A stretch of DNA of 64,000 nt from CAMYMQ01 sp963730305 (GCA_963730305.1 CAVSRB010000003.1:1-64000); one strand, 5' to 3'. Positions 47,291 through 56,755 are shown, numbered from the stretch's first letter. Numbers and translations are program-made. Notes: generated by a model not told the origin, from the sequence alone.

Positions 47291-47374
47291 CGGAGGGAGG
47301 GGGACTCGAACCCCCGCTACCCTATCGGGTAGACGGATTAGCAATCCGCTGCATTACCGCTCTGCCATCCCTCC
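47291..47374 (-). tRNA. tRNA-Ser (anticodon GCU)
   Basis: On the minus strand GGAGGGA pairs with TCCCTCC as acceptor stem. The anticodon stem GCGGA / TCCGT holds the loop TTGCTAA with anticodon GCT. A long variable arm (CTACCC-GATA-GGGTAG) and the T arm GGGGG-TTCGAGT-CCCCC complete a class II tRNA. CCA is not encoded. It separates the mobile region from core genes and could mark the island border. Confidence 0.95.
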
Positions 47375-47522
47375 GGAGGGCGCATCGCCAGACGTTTGCT
47401 CGAGCGCGGGAACCGCGGTTCTAAAGGCGGCCCCGGGGCAAGTCAACGTCGGGAACGACGCGGCGAGACGCGCCGCCCGCACAGAGCGGCCGGCACGTTC
47501 GCACGACAGATGATGATATGGT

Positions 47523-47918
47523 TCAGGACTGGCGGAGATGCCAGATCCAGGAGAGATACGCCTGCTTCATCGACCGGAACGCGCGGGAGGTCTCGTCCTC
47601 GTCGGCGTTCGGATCGTCGCTGAGCGAGCGGTAGCTGTTGCGGGCGTCGACGAACGCCATCCACAACGCGGCAAGCTCCAGCGCCTGGTTCGGCCGGCGG
47701 CGCTTGAACTGCTCGGCGCCCCGCTTTTCCGCGTAGGCCAGGCACTCCCACAGATCCCGGGCCAGATCGCCCTCGCCCGACGAATAGGCGTGGTTGAAGG
47801 CGGCCAGGATCTTATCGGTCAATCGCCGATTGTACTTGGGAACGCCGGCGTCGACGAAGATCTCGTTCGGATCCCCCGAAAACAAGTCGTTCGCCGAGAT
47901 TTTAGCTGCATCAGCCAT
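47523..47918 (-). CDS. conserved hypothetical protein, 131 residues
   Basis: The protein starts MADAAKISANDLFSGDPNEI, is helical and cytosolic, and contains ILAAFNHAYSSGEGDLARDL and ALELAALWMAFVDARNSYRS. Codon use and GC content fit the core genome. It has a good GAAAGGGGCAC region before the ATG. I do not recognise a named family. It is the first core gene beyond tRNA-Ser. Confidence 0.7.
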   Translation of the reverse strand: MADAAKISANDLFSGDPNEIFVDAGVPKYNRRLTDKILAAFNHAYSSGEGDLARDLWECLAYAEKRGAEQFKRRRPNQALELAALWMAFVDARNSYRSLSDDPNADEDETSRAFRSMKQAYLSWIWHLRQS

Positions 47919-48166
47919 AGTGCCCCTTTCTCCTTTCCTTTCCCCCGAAAGGCTGTGCGGAGTAATGCGATCTTCTGGGCAGAAAAATAGACATGAGGTG
48001 TTGATTTTTCCTTAACAGCAAATCGTAGAAGTAATCGAAGTGCCAATTAAGTCATGGAACTGCAACTGTTGGGTGTTTGTCTTGTTAACCATTTTTAAAG
48101 CCTAATTGGTGAGATTTGTTCCCGTCAATCACTCTTCTCTCTATTGAGAAACCGGGAGCAAAGGGA

Positions 48167-48349
48167 ATGGGCCTGTCAACGAAGAGCATCGAGACCCTGA
48201 TCGACCTCGTCGAGATCAAGCTGAGCTGTTTCGAGATCTACGATCGGGACGACCGCAAGGCGCAGAAGGACCTGCAGCACTGCCTGGAGGAGCTGACCAC
48301 GATCGTCGGCGCCCTGGGCAAGCCCAACGGCGGCCAGGCCCTGCGCTAG
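48167..48349 (+). CDS. small conserved hypothetical protein, 60 residues
   Basis: The start 48167 (MGLSTKSIETLIDLVEIKLS) follows GGGAGCAAAGGGA; the upstream extension lacks coding character. The product is a two-helix acidic protein with one Cys (KLSCFEIYDRDDRKAQKDLQ). Similar small proteins of unknown role are common in alphaproteobacteria. It stands alone between the unknown gene and the GST gene. Confidence 0.65.
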   Translation: MGLSTKSIETLIDLVEIKLSCFEIYDRDDRKAQKDLQHCLEELTTIVGALGKPNGGQALR

Positions 48350-48382
48350 GACGAACGGCGCCGCCGACCGTCCCTGTTCGTA

Positions 48383-49007
48383 TCAGTTCTGGGCCGGCGG
48401 CACGTTCATGCCCCGCTCGACCGCCGGGCGGGCGCCGACCGTATCGAACCAGCGCTTGACGTTGGGGAAGTCGTTCAGGTCGACCTCCTGCCACTCGCGT
48501 CGCCACACCCACGGATAGATGGCGATGTCGGCGATCGAATAGTCGCCGGCGATATACTCGACCTCGCCGAGCCGGGCGTTCAGCACGCCGTAGAGCCGCC
48601 GGGTCTCCTTGCCGTAGCGATTCACGCCATAGGTCTCCTGGCGCGCCAGGCGCATGAAATGGTGGGTCTGGCCGAACATCGGCCCGATGCCGCCCATCTG
48701 GAACATCAGCCACTGCAGCACGCACATCCGCTCACGCGGATCGGTCGGCAGCAATTTTCCGGTCTTTTCAGCCAGATAGATCAGGATCGCGCCCAATTCG
48801 AAGATCGTGATCGGCTCGCCGTCCGGTCCCGTCGCTGTCGATGATCGCGGGGATCTTGTTGTTCGGGCTGATCGCGATGAATTCCGGGGCGAACTGCTCG
48901 TCCTTGCCGATGTTGATCGGGTGGACGGTATAGGGCAGGCCCACCTCCTCCAGCATGATCGAGGCCTTGCGGCCGTTCGACGTGGACCAGGTGTAGAGAT
49001 CGATCAT
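48383..49007 (-). CDS. glutathione S-transferase (YfcG-like), one frameshift
   Basis: The N-terminal thioredoxin-like domain reads MIDLYTWSTSNGRKASIMLE, then PINIGKDEQFAPEFIAISPN and NKIPAIIDSDG, the typical start of Nu-class/YfcG-like enzymes with Thr and Asn near residue 10. One extra A near 48830 shifts the frame; the correct continuation GAILIYLAEKTGKLLPTDPR leads into the helical C-terminal domain (YSIADIAIYPWVWRREWQEV). YfcG-like proteins reduce disulfides with glutathione. About 207 residues in total. The shift is one inserted base. Confidence 0.85.
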
Positions 49008-49098
49008 GCTTCCCCCGATCGCGCGCTGGCACGGCCGCCGGTCGCGGCGAACCGCCGTTGGTTGTTCTCGATGGTCCGGCCGGCAGCGGCGCCGGCCG

Positions 49099-49341
49099 TC
49101 AGCCCTCGCCCCTGGTGAGCCGGCGCTGGGCCAGCTCGGCGTCGCGGCTGGCGAGGAAGCTCATCACCTTTTCCTCGTCCCATTGCTGGCCGCGCATGTC
49201 GGGGAACCCGCCCCGGTTGAGCGCATTGGCGATCTCGTCCGGCGATTTCGCCCCGGCGATGCGGGCGTCGGCGATTTCCCTCAGCGCGTCGAGCGCGAAA
49301 TCCATCCCGCTCTTGACGGTGAAGCGGCGGCTTTCGGTCAT
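49099..49341 (-). CDS. hypothetical protein, 80 residues
   Basis: It starts MTESRRFTVKSGMDFALDAL and contains RIAGAKSPDEIANALNRGGF, then WDEEKVMSFLASRDAELAQR. The last part resembles recombinase-type helices (choose-a-helix pattern), but no family is assigned. Composition is typical of the core genome. Confidence 0.5.
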   Translation of the reverse strand: MTESRRFTVKSGMDFALDALREIADARIAGAKSPDEIANALNRGGFPDMRGQQWDEEKVMSFLASRDAELAQRRLTRGEG

Positions 49342-49448
49342 GGTCTGTCCCCGGTCCCATCAACCTGTCGTCATTCAAACGCTTCATTCGTGCCAATGCA
49401 AAGGAAGTGTGCCCGCCCGGTCCCGAATCGGCACCGCCATTTCGCCCC

Positions 49449-51165
49449 TCATTTCGCGGTATAGACGCCGCGTTCGGTGACGACGTGGTCGACCCGGCGG
49501 TCGGCGAGCGCCCGCACGCACTCGGCCGGCGTGTTGATGATCGGCTCCTCGTGGACGTTGAAGCTGGTGTTGATCAGCACCGGCAGGCCCGTGCGCGCCT
49601 TGAAGGCGGCGAGGATGTCGAAATAGAGCGGGTTCGGCTCGCGCCGGATGGTCTGCGGCCGGGCCGTGCCGTCGACGTGGATCACCGCCGGGATCCGCTC
49701 GCGCCAGTCGGGCCGCACCGGGCAGGTGATGGTCATGAACCGGCCGGCATAGGCCTTGGTCGCGCCGAGGTCGAACACGGTATCGACGTCCGCTTCGGCC
49801 ACCACCGGCGCGAAGGGCATGAATTCGGTGCGCTGCAGCCGCTCGTTGAGGCGCTCGTTGATGGTCGGATCCGCCGGCGACGCCAGGATGGTGCGCGCAC
49901 CCAGCGCCCGGGGGCCGTATTCCATGCCCTTGGTGTAGATGGCGACCGCCTTGCCCGCTTCCAGCAAGCGGGCGGCGGTTTCGACCGGATCGCCCGCCTC
50001 CGCCACGATCCGGTCGTCGGCGGCCATCGCCGCGTCGATGCCGTCGCCGAAATCGCGGCCGTAATAGAGGGATTCCAGCGGCCAGCGGTTGGCCAGCCAG
50101 GTGTCCATGCCGTCGCGGTCGAGCAGGAAGCGCAGCACGCCGCCGCCGGCCAGCCCCTGGTCGCTCATCGGCGGGTAGACGAAGACCGCGTCGACGGGCA
50201 GCTCGTCGGCGAGCCGCTGGTTGAGCCGGACGTTGGCGAACACGCCCCCGGCCAGGCCCAGGTTCCGGTGGCCGGTCTTGGCCAGCAGCCGCCGCACAGA
50301 ATCCAACACCGTCTCTTCGAGGAAATGCTGGATCGAGGCGGCGACGTCCTCGCGCTTGCCGGTCCTTGAACAGGTCGAGCAGCCAGGCGCGCATCGCCTG
50401 GTTGGTGTCGAAGTCGCTGGTGATCTCGCCGTTGTCGGCGACGGTGAAGCGCTCGGCGATGGCGTCGCTGAACACCGGCTCGCCCCAGGCGGCGAGCCCG
50501 GTCAGCTTGCCCTCGTGGCGGTTGATCCGGTAGCCGAGCGCCTGGGTGGCGTAGCCGTAGGCGAGCCCGACCGAATCGACCCGCATCGGCCGGGTCAGCT
50601 CCTCGTCGCCGCCGAACAGCGTCTCGATGCGGCCGTCGCGGAAGCTGCGGAAGCTGTACTGGACGTTGTCGCCGCCGCCGTCGGCGGTATAGAGCAGCGC
50701 CTCGTCCCAGTCGGTGTGGAACAGGCAGGGCAGCGCGTGCGCCTCGTGGTGGTTGAAGAAGCGCACCGGAATCCCGGCGGGCAGTTCCATCGCTTCCAGG
50801 AACGCGTCGGCGCGGAAGATGCCGAGGTCGTCGGTGCGGCGGTAGCGGCACAGCTCCCGCTCCATCGACTTGTGCTTCTCCTTGCCGACCAGCCGGCGGA
50901 CCTTGGCCTCCAGCGCCCGGTCCAGCGGCAGGTGGCTGAAGAAGCGCGACGGGAAGGCCCCCCGCCCCAGCACCACGGCGCCGACGTCCTGGCGGGTCGC
51001 CCCGGCGATGGCGAGGCATTCGTCGATCGCCTCGACCGGCACCCGCCCGCCGTCGATCTTGCGCCGGGTCAGCCGTTCGAGCGCGACCGCCGCGACCAGC
51101 CGGTAGTCGTCGTGCACGACCGCGCAGGCGTCGTGGTAGCCCGGATGGACGCCGAGGATCAGCAT
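49449..51165 (-). CDS. NodU/CmcH-type carbamoyltransferase, one frameshift
   Basis: The N-terminal ASKHA-like Kae1 domain begins MLILGVHPGYHDACAVVHDD, with RFFNHHEAHALPCLFHTDWD (metal and phosphate binding) and LLYTADGGGDNVQYSFR. An extra base near 50360 shifts the frame after LFKDR; the second half continues NLGLAGGVFANVRLNQRLAD, FVYPPMSDQGLAGGGVLRFL, AIYTKGMEYGPRALGARTIL and PVLINTSFNVHEEPIINTPA. The enzyme transfers the carbamoyl group from carbamoyl phosphate to a hydroxyl of a sugar or natural product; the acceptor is unknown. About 572 residues in the corrected frame. Confidence 0.85.
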
Positions 51166-51190
51166 GGGCCGTGGTCACTCGATCCTTGGA

Positions 51191-51320
51191 CGTCATCCCG
51201 ACCGGAGCGCGGCGCAGCTGCGCGCAGCGGAGGGATCTCGCGTCCACGTCCACGGTCTCGGACGGCTCGGCAAGATTTCTCCGCTCCGCCGGCCTGCGGC
51301 CGGCTCCGGTCGAAATGACG
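51191..51320. repeat. MITE-like intergenic repeat, copy 1
   Basis: Ends CGTCATCCCGACCGGAGC and GCTCCGGTCGAAATGACG are inverted. The inside carries GGCAAGATTTCTCCGCTCC shared with copies at 53539-53644 and 61199-61303. It lies between the carbamoyltransferase and gatB. It has no coding capacity. Confidence 0.75.
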
Positions 51321-51328
51321 GGTCGGAT

Positions 51329-52783
51329 TCACAGGCCGAGTTTCTTCGCGAGCAGTTCGTTGACGACCTTGGGGTTGGCCTGGCCCTGGGTCGCCTTCAT
51401 CACCTGGCCGACGAACCAGCCGACGACCTTGGGGCTCTCCTTGACCTGCTCGACCTGATTGGGGTTGTCGGCGATCAGCTGGTCGATGATGCCCTCGATC
51501 GCGCCGGTGTCGCTGATCTGCTTGAGGCCCTTCTCCTCGACGATCGCCGCGGCCGGCTTGCCGGTCTCGACCATGTCGTCGAACACGTCCTTGGCGATGC
51601 GGCCCGAGATGGTGCCGTCGTCGACGAGGTCGAGCAGCCCGCCCAGATCCTTGGCCGAGACCGGCGAGGTCTCGATGGTCTGGTCGGCCTTGCCCAGGCG
51701 CGCGACCAGCTCGTTGACCACCCAGTTGGCCGCCGTCTTGGCGTCCTTGCGGCCGTCGGCGACCTGCTCGAAATAGTCGGCCAGCGCCTTGTCGGCGACC
51801 AGGGTGACCGCGGTCTCGGCGGGCACGCCCATGTCCGCGACGTAGCGCGCCTTCTTGGCGTCGGGCAGCTCCGGCAGCGAGGCCTCGATCTCGGCGATCC
51901 AGGCCGGATCGAGCTCGAGCGGCAGCAGGTCCGGGTCGGGGAAGTAGCGGTAGTCGTGGGCGTCTTCCTTCGAGCGCATCCGCCGGGTCTCGCCCTTGTC
52001 GGAATCGAACAGCCGGGTCTCCTGGTCGATGGTGCCGCCGTCCTCGATGATGTCGACCTGGCGGGCGGCCTCGTAGTCGATCGCCTGGCGGACGAAGCGG
52101 ACCGAGTTGATGTTTTTGATCTCGCAGCGGGTGCCCAGGGCCGTCTCGCCAGCGCGGCGCACCGAGACGTTGACGTCGGCGCGCATCGAGCCCTGCTCCA
52201 TGTTGCCGTCGCAGGTGCCGAGGTAGCGCAGGATCGAGCGCATCTTGGCGAGATAGGCCGCGGCCTCGTCGGCCGAGTGCATGTCGGGCTTGGAGACGAT
52301 CTCCATCAGCGCGACGCCGGCGCGGTTCAGGTCGATGAAGGTGCGCTTGGGGTCCTGGTCGTGCAGCGACTTGCCGGCGTCCTGCTCCAGGTGCAGCCGC
52401 TCGATGCCGACGGTCTTGGTCGAGCCGTCGGGCATGTCGAGGACGATCTCGCCCTCGCCGACGATGGGATCCTTGTACTGCGAGATCTGGTAGCCGAACG
52501 GCAGGTCCGGAAAGAAGTAGTTCTTGCGGTCGAAGATCGAGCGCGCGTTGATCTTGGCCTTCAACCCGAGCCCGGTCCGCACCGCCTGCTCGACGCACTT
52601 CCTGTTGATGACCGGCAGCATGCCCGGCATGGCGGCGTCGACCAGCGACACCTGGCTGTTGGGCGCCGCGCCGAACGCGGTCGAGGCGCCCGAGAACAGC
52701 TTGGCCTCGGAGACGACCTGGGCATGGACCTCCATGCCGATCACGATCTCCCACTCGCCGGTTCTGCCCTGGATTGTCGTCAT
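51329..52783 (-). CDS. gatB: aspartyl/glutamyl-tRNA amidotransferase subunit B
   Basis: The start at 52783 (MTTIQGRTGEWEIVIGMEVH) is chosen over 52801 because it matches family length (484 residues). The kinase core has VIGMEVHAQV, LPFGYQISQYKDPIVGEGEI and DLNRAGVALMEIVSKPDMHS. The C-terminal YqeY-like tail ends the protein. With GatA and GatC it converts misacylated Glu-tRNA(Gln) and Asp-tRNA(Asn). Intact. It is on the same strand as gatC and gatA, separated from them by a GNAT gene and a repeat-rich stretch. Confidence 0.96.
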   Translation of the reverse strand: MTTIQGRTGEWEIVIGMEVHAQVVSEAKLFSGASTAFGAAPNSQVSLVDAAMPGMLPVINRKCVEQAVRTGLGLKAKINARSIFDRKNYFFPDLPFGYQISQYKDPIVGEGEIVLDMPDGSTKTVGIERLHLEQDAGKSLHDQDPKRTFIDLNRAGVALMEIVSKPDMHSADEAAAYLAKMRSILRYLGTCDGNMEQGSMRADVNVSVRRAGETALGTRCEIKNINSVRFVRQAIDYEAARQVDIIEDGGTIDQETRLFDSDKGETRRMRSKEDAHDYRYFPDPDLLPLELDPAWIAEIEASLPELPDAKKARYVADMGVPAETAVTLVADKALADYFEQVADGRKDAKTAANWVVNELVARLGKADQTIETSPVSAKDLGGLLDLVDDGTISGRIAKDVFDDMVETGKPAAAIVEEKGLKQISDTGAIEGIIDQLIADNPNQVEQVKESPKVVGWFVGQVMKATQGQANPKVVNELLAKKLGL

Positions 52784-52822
52784 CGTCTTTCGCCGTCCCA
52801 ACAGCGGCCCGTCGCGTGCCGT

Positions 52823-53344
52823 TCAGTCATGCTTGCGCAGGTCCCGTCCCCAGATCACACGGCCGGTGTCGCTGAAGCCGTGCTTGGCGAACCAGTCGAG
52901 CAGGCCCTGGTCCTCGCGGGCCTTGGGGGTCAGCACGATCTCGACGTCGACGCAGCCCATCCGCTCGGCCCACGCCACGCAGGCGTCGACCAGCGCGGCG
53001 CCGGCGCCGCGGCGGCGCGCCTCGGGCTCGACGTAGACGTCCTGCAACGCGCCGTAGAGGCCCGTCTCCAGGCCGTAGGTCGTGCTCATCGCCGCACCGC
53101 CGACCACCTCCTCGCCGATCAGGGCGACGAAGGCGGCGGTGTCCTCGCGGCTGATCACGTCGCGCAGCGAATGCTCGATCCGCTCGATCGCCTCGTCCGA
53201 GAAGCCCTCTTCCTTGTAGAAGCGCTCGAACAGGGTGCGCAGCGCGTCATAGTCGTGCCGGGTCGCCTCGCGGACGCCGACATGGCCGTGCTCGTTCGCG
53301 GCCGCCGGGGGCTTGCCGCCCGTCGGGAATTTCTCGACCGTCAT
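52823..53344 (-). CDS. GNAT-family N-acetyltransferase
   Basis: A 173-residue acetyltransferase with acetyl-CoA-binding motif A in VYVEPEARRRGAGAALVDAC (R/Q-x-x-G-x-A) and motif B near DVEIVLTPKAREDQGLLDWF. The N-terminus (VREATRHDYDALRTLFERFY) is typical. The substrate is unknown. It is located 39 bases before gatB on the same strand, so it is probably co-transcribed with gatB. Intact. Confidence 0.85.
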   Translation of the reverse strand: MTVEKFPTGGKPPAAANEHGHVGVREATRHDYDALRTLFERFYKEEGFSDEAIERIEHSLRDVISREDTAAFVALIGEEVVGGAAMSTTYGLETGLYGALQDVYVEPEARRRGAGAALVDACVAWAERMGCVDVEIVLTPKAREDQGLLDWFAKHGFSDTGRVIWGRDLRKHD

Positions 53345-53348
53345 GCGA

Positions 53349-53378
53349 TGTCAGCAATTGTCATCATGTGTCATCACC
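53349..53378. repeat. 10-bp iteron cluster 1 (three units)
   Basis: Three units in phase: TGTCAGCAAT, TGTCATCATG, TGTCATCACC. The same unit in related form occurs at 53465-53494 and 53666-53695, and a variant GGTTATCATC at 53413-53442. Confidence 0.65.
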
Positions 53379-53412
53379 CCCGGCCCCGCGGCCGGTCCGA
53401 AAACGCGTGAAA

Positions 53413-53442
53413 GGTTATCATCGGTTATCGTCGGTTATCACC
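53413..53442. repeat. 10-bp iteron cluster 2 (variant unit)
   Basis: Three units GGTTATCATC, GGTTATCGTC, GGTTATCACC in phase, again with a 10-base period. Possibly a diverged version of the TGTCATCATN unit. Confidence 0.6.
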
Positions 53443-53464
53443 CGCCGGGTGCCTGGCCGTCGTA

Positions 53465-53494
53465 TGTCAGCATTTGTAGGCGTTTGTCATCATT
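53465..53494. repeat. 10-bp iteron cluster 3
   Basis: Three units TGTCAGCATT, TGTAGGCGTT, TGTCATCATT in phase. The middle unit is diverged in the same way as the middle unit of cluster 4. Confidence 0.6.
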
Positions 53495-53538
53495 GCCGAT
53501 GACACCTCCGTCGCTCCGCGGCAACGCCTCGCCCTCGC

Positions 53539-53644
53539 CGTCATTCCGAGCGAAGCCGAGGAATCTTGCGTATGCAGCCGTGATCGCAACGGTGGAGGCA
53601 AGATTTCTCCGCTCCGCCCCTGCGGGGCTCCGGTCGAAATGACG
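53539..53644. repeat. MITE-like intergenic repeat, copy 2
   Basis: It begins CGTCATTCCGAGCGAAGCCG and ends GGTCGAAATGACG, with GGCAAGATTTCTCCGCTCC inside. It is the reverse complement of the copy at 61199-61303 with moderate divergence. It is flanked on both sides by the 10-bp iteron clusters. Confidence 0.75.
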
Positions 53645-53665
53645 GGGATGGTTGAGCGGATGACA

Positions 53666-53695
53666 TGTCATCATATGTAAGCATTTGTCATCATG
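53666..53695. repeat. 10-bp iteron cluster 4
   Basis: Three units TGTCATCATA, TGTAAGCATT, TGTCATCATG in phase. Left of it the palindrome ATGACATGTCAT overlaps the first unit. Confidence 0.6.
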
Positions 53696-53804
53696 GTCAC
53701 CGTCGGGCGTCGAATTCGCGGGCTTAAGGCTCAAATCCCCAACCCATGCAGATGGCTCGCTTGCGCCGCCATTTCAAGGAATAAAAGCCTCTCCAGCGCG
53801 CCAC

Positions 53805-55287
53805 TCAGGTCGCCACCACGAAGGCCGGCGGCGTGTCGAAGCCGGCCGCCGCCTCCAGCACCCCGGCGACGTTGAGCATCGTCCCCTCGTCGAACGCCTT
53901 GCCGATCAGCTGCAGGCCGAGCGGCAGGCCCTGTCCGTCCAGGCCCGCCGGGACCGAGATCGCCGGCAGCCCGGCCAGGCTCGCCGGCACGGCGAAGACG
54001 TCGTTCAGGTACATCGCGATCGGGTCGTCCTGCTTCTCGCCGATGGCGAAGGCGGCGGACGGCGTGGTCGGCGCCAGGATCGCGTCGACCGTCTCGAAGG
54101 CCGCGGCGAAGTCGCGGGCGATCAGGGTGCGCACCTTCTGCGCCTTGAGGTAGTAGGCGTCGTAGTAGCCGGCCGACAGCACGTAGGTGCCGATCAGCAC
54201 GCGGCGGCGGACCTCCTGCGCCGAAGCCCGCGCCGCGGGTCTCCTCGTACATGCCGATCAGGTCCTCATCGCCGCCCTCGCGCAGGCCGTAGCGGACGCC
54301 GTCATAGCGCGCGAGGTTGGACGACGCCTCGGCCGGCGCGACGATGTAGTAGGTCGGCAGGGCGTATTTGGTGTGCGGCAGGCTGATCTCGACCGGCTCG
54401 GCCCCGGCGGCCTTCAGCCAGTCGATGCCCTGCTGCCACAGGCCGTCGATCTCCGCCGACATGCCGTCGACCCGGTACTCGGCCGGGACGCCGATCTTGA
54501 GCCCGCGGATGTCGCCGGTCAGCGCCGCCTCGAAGTCCGGCACCGCGACCGGGGCCGAGGTCGAGTCCTTGGGGTCGTGGCCGGCCATCGCCCGCAGCAT
54601 CAGCGCGGCGTCGCGCACGGTGCGGGTCATCGGCCCGGCCTGGTCGAGCGACGAGGCGAAGGCGACGATGCCCCAGCGCGAGCAGCGGCCGTAGGTGGGC
54701 TTGAGGCCGACGAGGCCGCAGAAGGCCGCCGGCTGGCGGATCGAGCCGCCGGTGTCGGTGCCGATCGAGGCCGGCGCGGCGCGCGCCGCGACGATCGCCG
54801 CCGAGCCGCCCGAGGAGCCGCCGGGCACCAGCTTGCGGTTGTCGCCTTCCCGGCGCCACGGGTTCTCGACCGGGCCGTAGTGCGAGGTGACGTTGGACGA
54901 GCCCATGGCGAACTCGTCCAGGTTGGTCTTGCCGAGCATGACCGCGCCGGCGCGCCACAGGTTGGCGGTGACGGTCGATTCGTAGGGCGGCGCGAAGCCG
55001 TCGAGGATGTGCGAGGCGGCGGTGGTCAGCACGCCGTCGGTGCAGAACAGGTCCTTGATCGCCAGCGGCACGCCGTCGAGCAGGCCGGCCTCGCCCTTGG
55101 CCCGGCGCGCGTCGGACGCGCGCGCCATCTCCAGCGCCTTCTCCGGCGTCTCGGTGATGAAGGCGTTGAGCGGCCGCGCGGCCTCGACCGCGGCGATGCA
55201 GGTCTCGGTCAGCTCGGCCGAGGAGAACTCGCCCTTGTCGAGCCCGTCGCGCGCCTCGCTGACGGTCAGGCCGGCCAGCTTGCTCAT
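53805..55287 (-). CDS. gatA: aspartyl/glutamyl-tRNA amidotransferase subunit A, one frameshift
   Basis: Amidase-signature protein: the catalytic Ser-cisSer-Lys lies in VPLAIKDLFCTDGVLTTAAS (Lys) and KLVPGGSSGGSAAIVAARAA, TDTGGSIRQPAAFCGLVGLK. Near 54228 one extra G (GGCGCAG for GGCCAG-type) shifts the frame after RGAGFG. In the next frame RVLIGTYVLSAGYYDAYYLK, LAPTTPSAAF and LPLGLQLIGKAF follow to the stop at 53805. Total about 494 residues, normal for GatA. A frameshift in this essential gene is best explained as a consensus error. It overlaps gatC by ATGA. Confidence 0.93.
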
Positions 55288-55571
55288 TCGACCACCTTGG
55301 GCACGGCGAAGAAGCCGCGCTCGCCGTCGGGCGCGTTGGCGGTGATCTTGTCCGGGATGCCGCCGTCGGTGACGCGGTCCTCGCGCATCGGCATGGTCAT
55401 GGCGGCGACGCTGGTCATCGGCGGCACGTCGGCGGTGTCGACCTCGCCGAGCTGCTCGACCCAGGTCAGGATGTTGGAGAGCTCGTCGGCCAGGGGCGCG
55501 AGCTCCTCCTCGGGCACTTTCAGCCGCGCCAAATGCGCGATCCTGCGCACGGTATCGATGTCGAGCGCCAT
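55284..55571 (-). CDS. gatC: aspartyl/glutamyl-tRNA amidotransferase subunit C
   Basis: The 95-residue protein starts MALDIDTVRRIAHLARLKVP and has the family core LSNILTWVEQLGEVDTADVP and MTMPMREDRVTDGG. GatC wraps around GatA and stabilises the GatCAB complex. The start at 55571 is the family start; the upstream extension is unlike GatC. The stop overlaps the gatA ATG (ATGA at 55284-55287). Intact. Confidence 0.95.
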   Translation of the reverse strand: MALDIDTVRRIAHLARLKVPEEELAPLADELSNILTWVEQLGEVDTADVPPMTSVAAMTMPMREDRVTDGGIPDKITANAPDGERGFFAVPKVVE

Positions 55572-55791
55572 GGCGGTTCGGTCCTGATCACGGTCCGGTC
55601 TCGGGAAGGCGCGGAACCTACCACCCGGCCGGGAGCCCCGCAACCTGAACGCGCTGTGAATGGCGGCCTCAGAACCGGTTCAGGCAGGCCGTGGCAAGGT
55701 CCGCCCCACGGTCGCCGGAAGAGCGGCCCCCGAAAGGAACAGGAACAGAGTTAGGAACAGGAACAGGACGATGGAAACGGCCAACCAGAAT

Positions 55792-55951
55792 GCCGCCATC
55801 AACACACGCCCCGGTCGCCGCGGTGCAGGCGGCGATCCTCCGCTACCTGGAGGAGACCACCGAGCGCCGCGGCACGATCGAACGGCTGCCGGGCCTGCCC
55901 GGCGCCAAACGGGCCGACGAAGAGGTGATGCTGGTCGGTTTCCCGTTTTAG
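55792..55951 (+). CDS. small hypothetical protein, possibly frameshifted
   Basis: A frame from ATG 55792 encodes about 52 residues with APVAAVQAAILRYLEETTER and RADEEVMLVGFPF. An upstream ATG at 55771 with METANQNAAINT is in another frame and would fit as N-terminus if one base were extra, as in other genes here. No family is recognised. Confidence 0.35.
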
Positions 55952-55983
55952 GGAGCGACGCGAGCCAGCACGACGTCTCCCTT

Positions 55984-56098
55984 CCCCGCTTCGGCGGGGG
56001 AGGCCGGAAACGGGTAAGGCGCCAAAGCCACGCCCCGCATCGAGCGACCATCCAAGCCGCCGCCGATACCCCACCCCGGCCTCCCCCTCCGAAGGGGG
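55984..56098. repeat. GC-rich double-hairpin intergenic repeat
   Basis: Two strong hairpins, CCCCGC-TTCG-GCGGGG (55984-55999) and CCCCCT-CCGA-AGGGGG (56083-56098), about 85 bases apart before ruvX. This resembles the common purine/pyrimidine-skewed palindromic repeats (CCTCCCC...GGGGAGG) seen in intergenic DNA of alphaproteobacteria. Confidence 0.5.
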
Positions 56099-56251
56099 AA
56101 GGAGACGACCACCGGACCCGGAACCCGGACACGTTGCCGCAGCAGTCGCCTTCGGTGGCGGAACCGTCTAACCTTCGGGCTTCCCGTCCCCGCAGACGCC
56201 GCCTGCCCGTCATGCCCGTCCCGCCCGTTCCTCCGCTCCACCGCGCCCTCC

Positions 56252-56731
56252 ATGCCTGAATGCAGCCTTGCCGAGCTGGCGTCGGCGCTCGCCCGCCGGA
56301 CGCGGCTGCTCGGCGTCGACCTCGGCGACAAGACGATCGGGCTGGCCCTGTCCGACACCGGCCTGGTCGTGGCCAGCCCGCTGGAGACCCTGAAGCGCGG
56401 CAAGTTCACGCCGGACGCGCAGAAGCTCGCGGCGCTGGTCGCCGAGCACGGCATCGGCGGCATCGTCTACGGCCTGCCGGTCAACATGGACGGCTCCGAG
56501 GGGCCGCGCTGCCAGTCGACCCGCCAGTTCGCCCGCAACCTCGACGAGCGCCTGCCCCTGCCCTACGCCTTCCAGGACGAGCGGCTGTCGACCGCGGCGG
56601 TCGAGCGGGTGCTGATCGGCGAGGCCGACCTCAGCCGCAAGCGCCGCGCCGAGGTGGTCGACAAGGCCGCCGCCGCCTGGATCCTGCAGGGCGCGCTCGA
56701 CGCGCTGGCGGCGCAGCGGCCGGCCGGCTGA
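56252..56731 (+). CDS. ruvX: putative pre-16S rRNA nuclease / RuvX (YqgF)
   Basis: The 159-residue RNase-H-fold protein has RLLGVDLGDKTIGLALSDTG (first catalytic Asp), GIVYGLPVNMDGSEGPRCQS (GLPxxxDG), PYAFQDERLSTAAVERVLIG (Glu) and a final Asp in VVDKAAAAWILQGALDAL. YqgF processes the 5' end of pre-16S rRNA and was earlier described as a Holliday-junction resolvase. Intact. An AEC-type transporter gene follows after 24 bases. Confidence 0.93.
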   Translation: MPECSLAELASALARRTRLLGVDLGDKTIGLALSDTGLVVASPLETLKRGKFTPDAQKLAALVAEHGIGGIVYGLPVNMDGSEGPRCQSTRQFARNLDERLPLPYAFQDERLSTAAVERVLIGEADLSRKRRAEVVDKAAAAWILQGALDALAAQRPAG

Positions 56732-56755
56732 CCGGCGCGCGATGAGCTCCGGCCG

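Noticed and set aside
47291..47374. tRNA-Ser as direct attachment site of the serine recombinase
   Set aside because: No duplicated tRNA 3' end was found near the recombinase, and large serine recombinases rarely use tRNA genes; only proximity is reported.
51159..52754. 531-codon minus frame opposite/alongside gatB and several very long GC-rich frames in 49-62 kb
   Set aside because: In GC-rich DNA non-coding frames stay open by chance; their products are Arg/Gly/Pro-rich without domains, and gatB, gatA and the CoA-transferase explain the region.
53349..53695. CRISPR array interpretation of the 10-bp repeats
   Set aside because: Units are 10 bases in direct tandem without spacers, and no cas genes are present.
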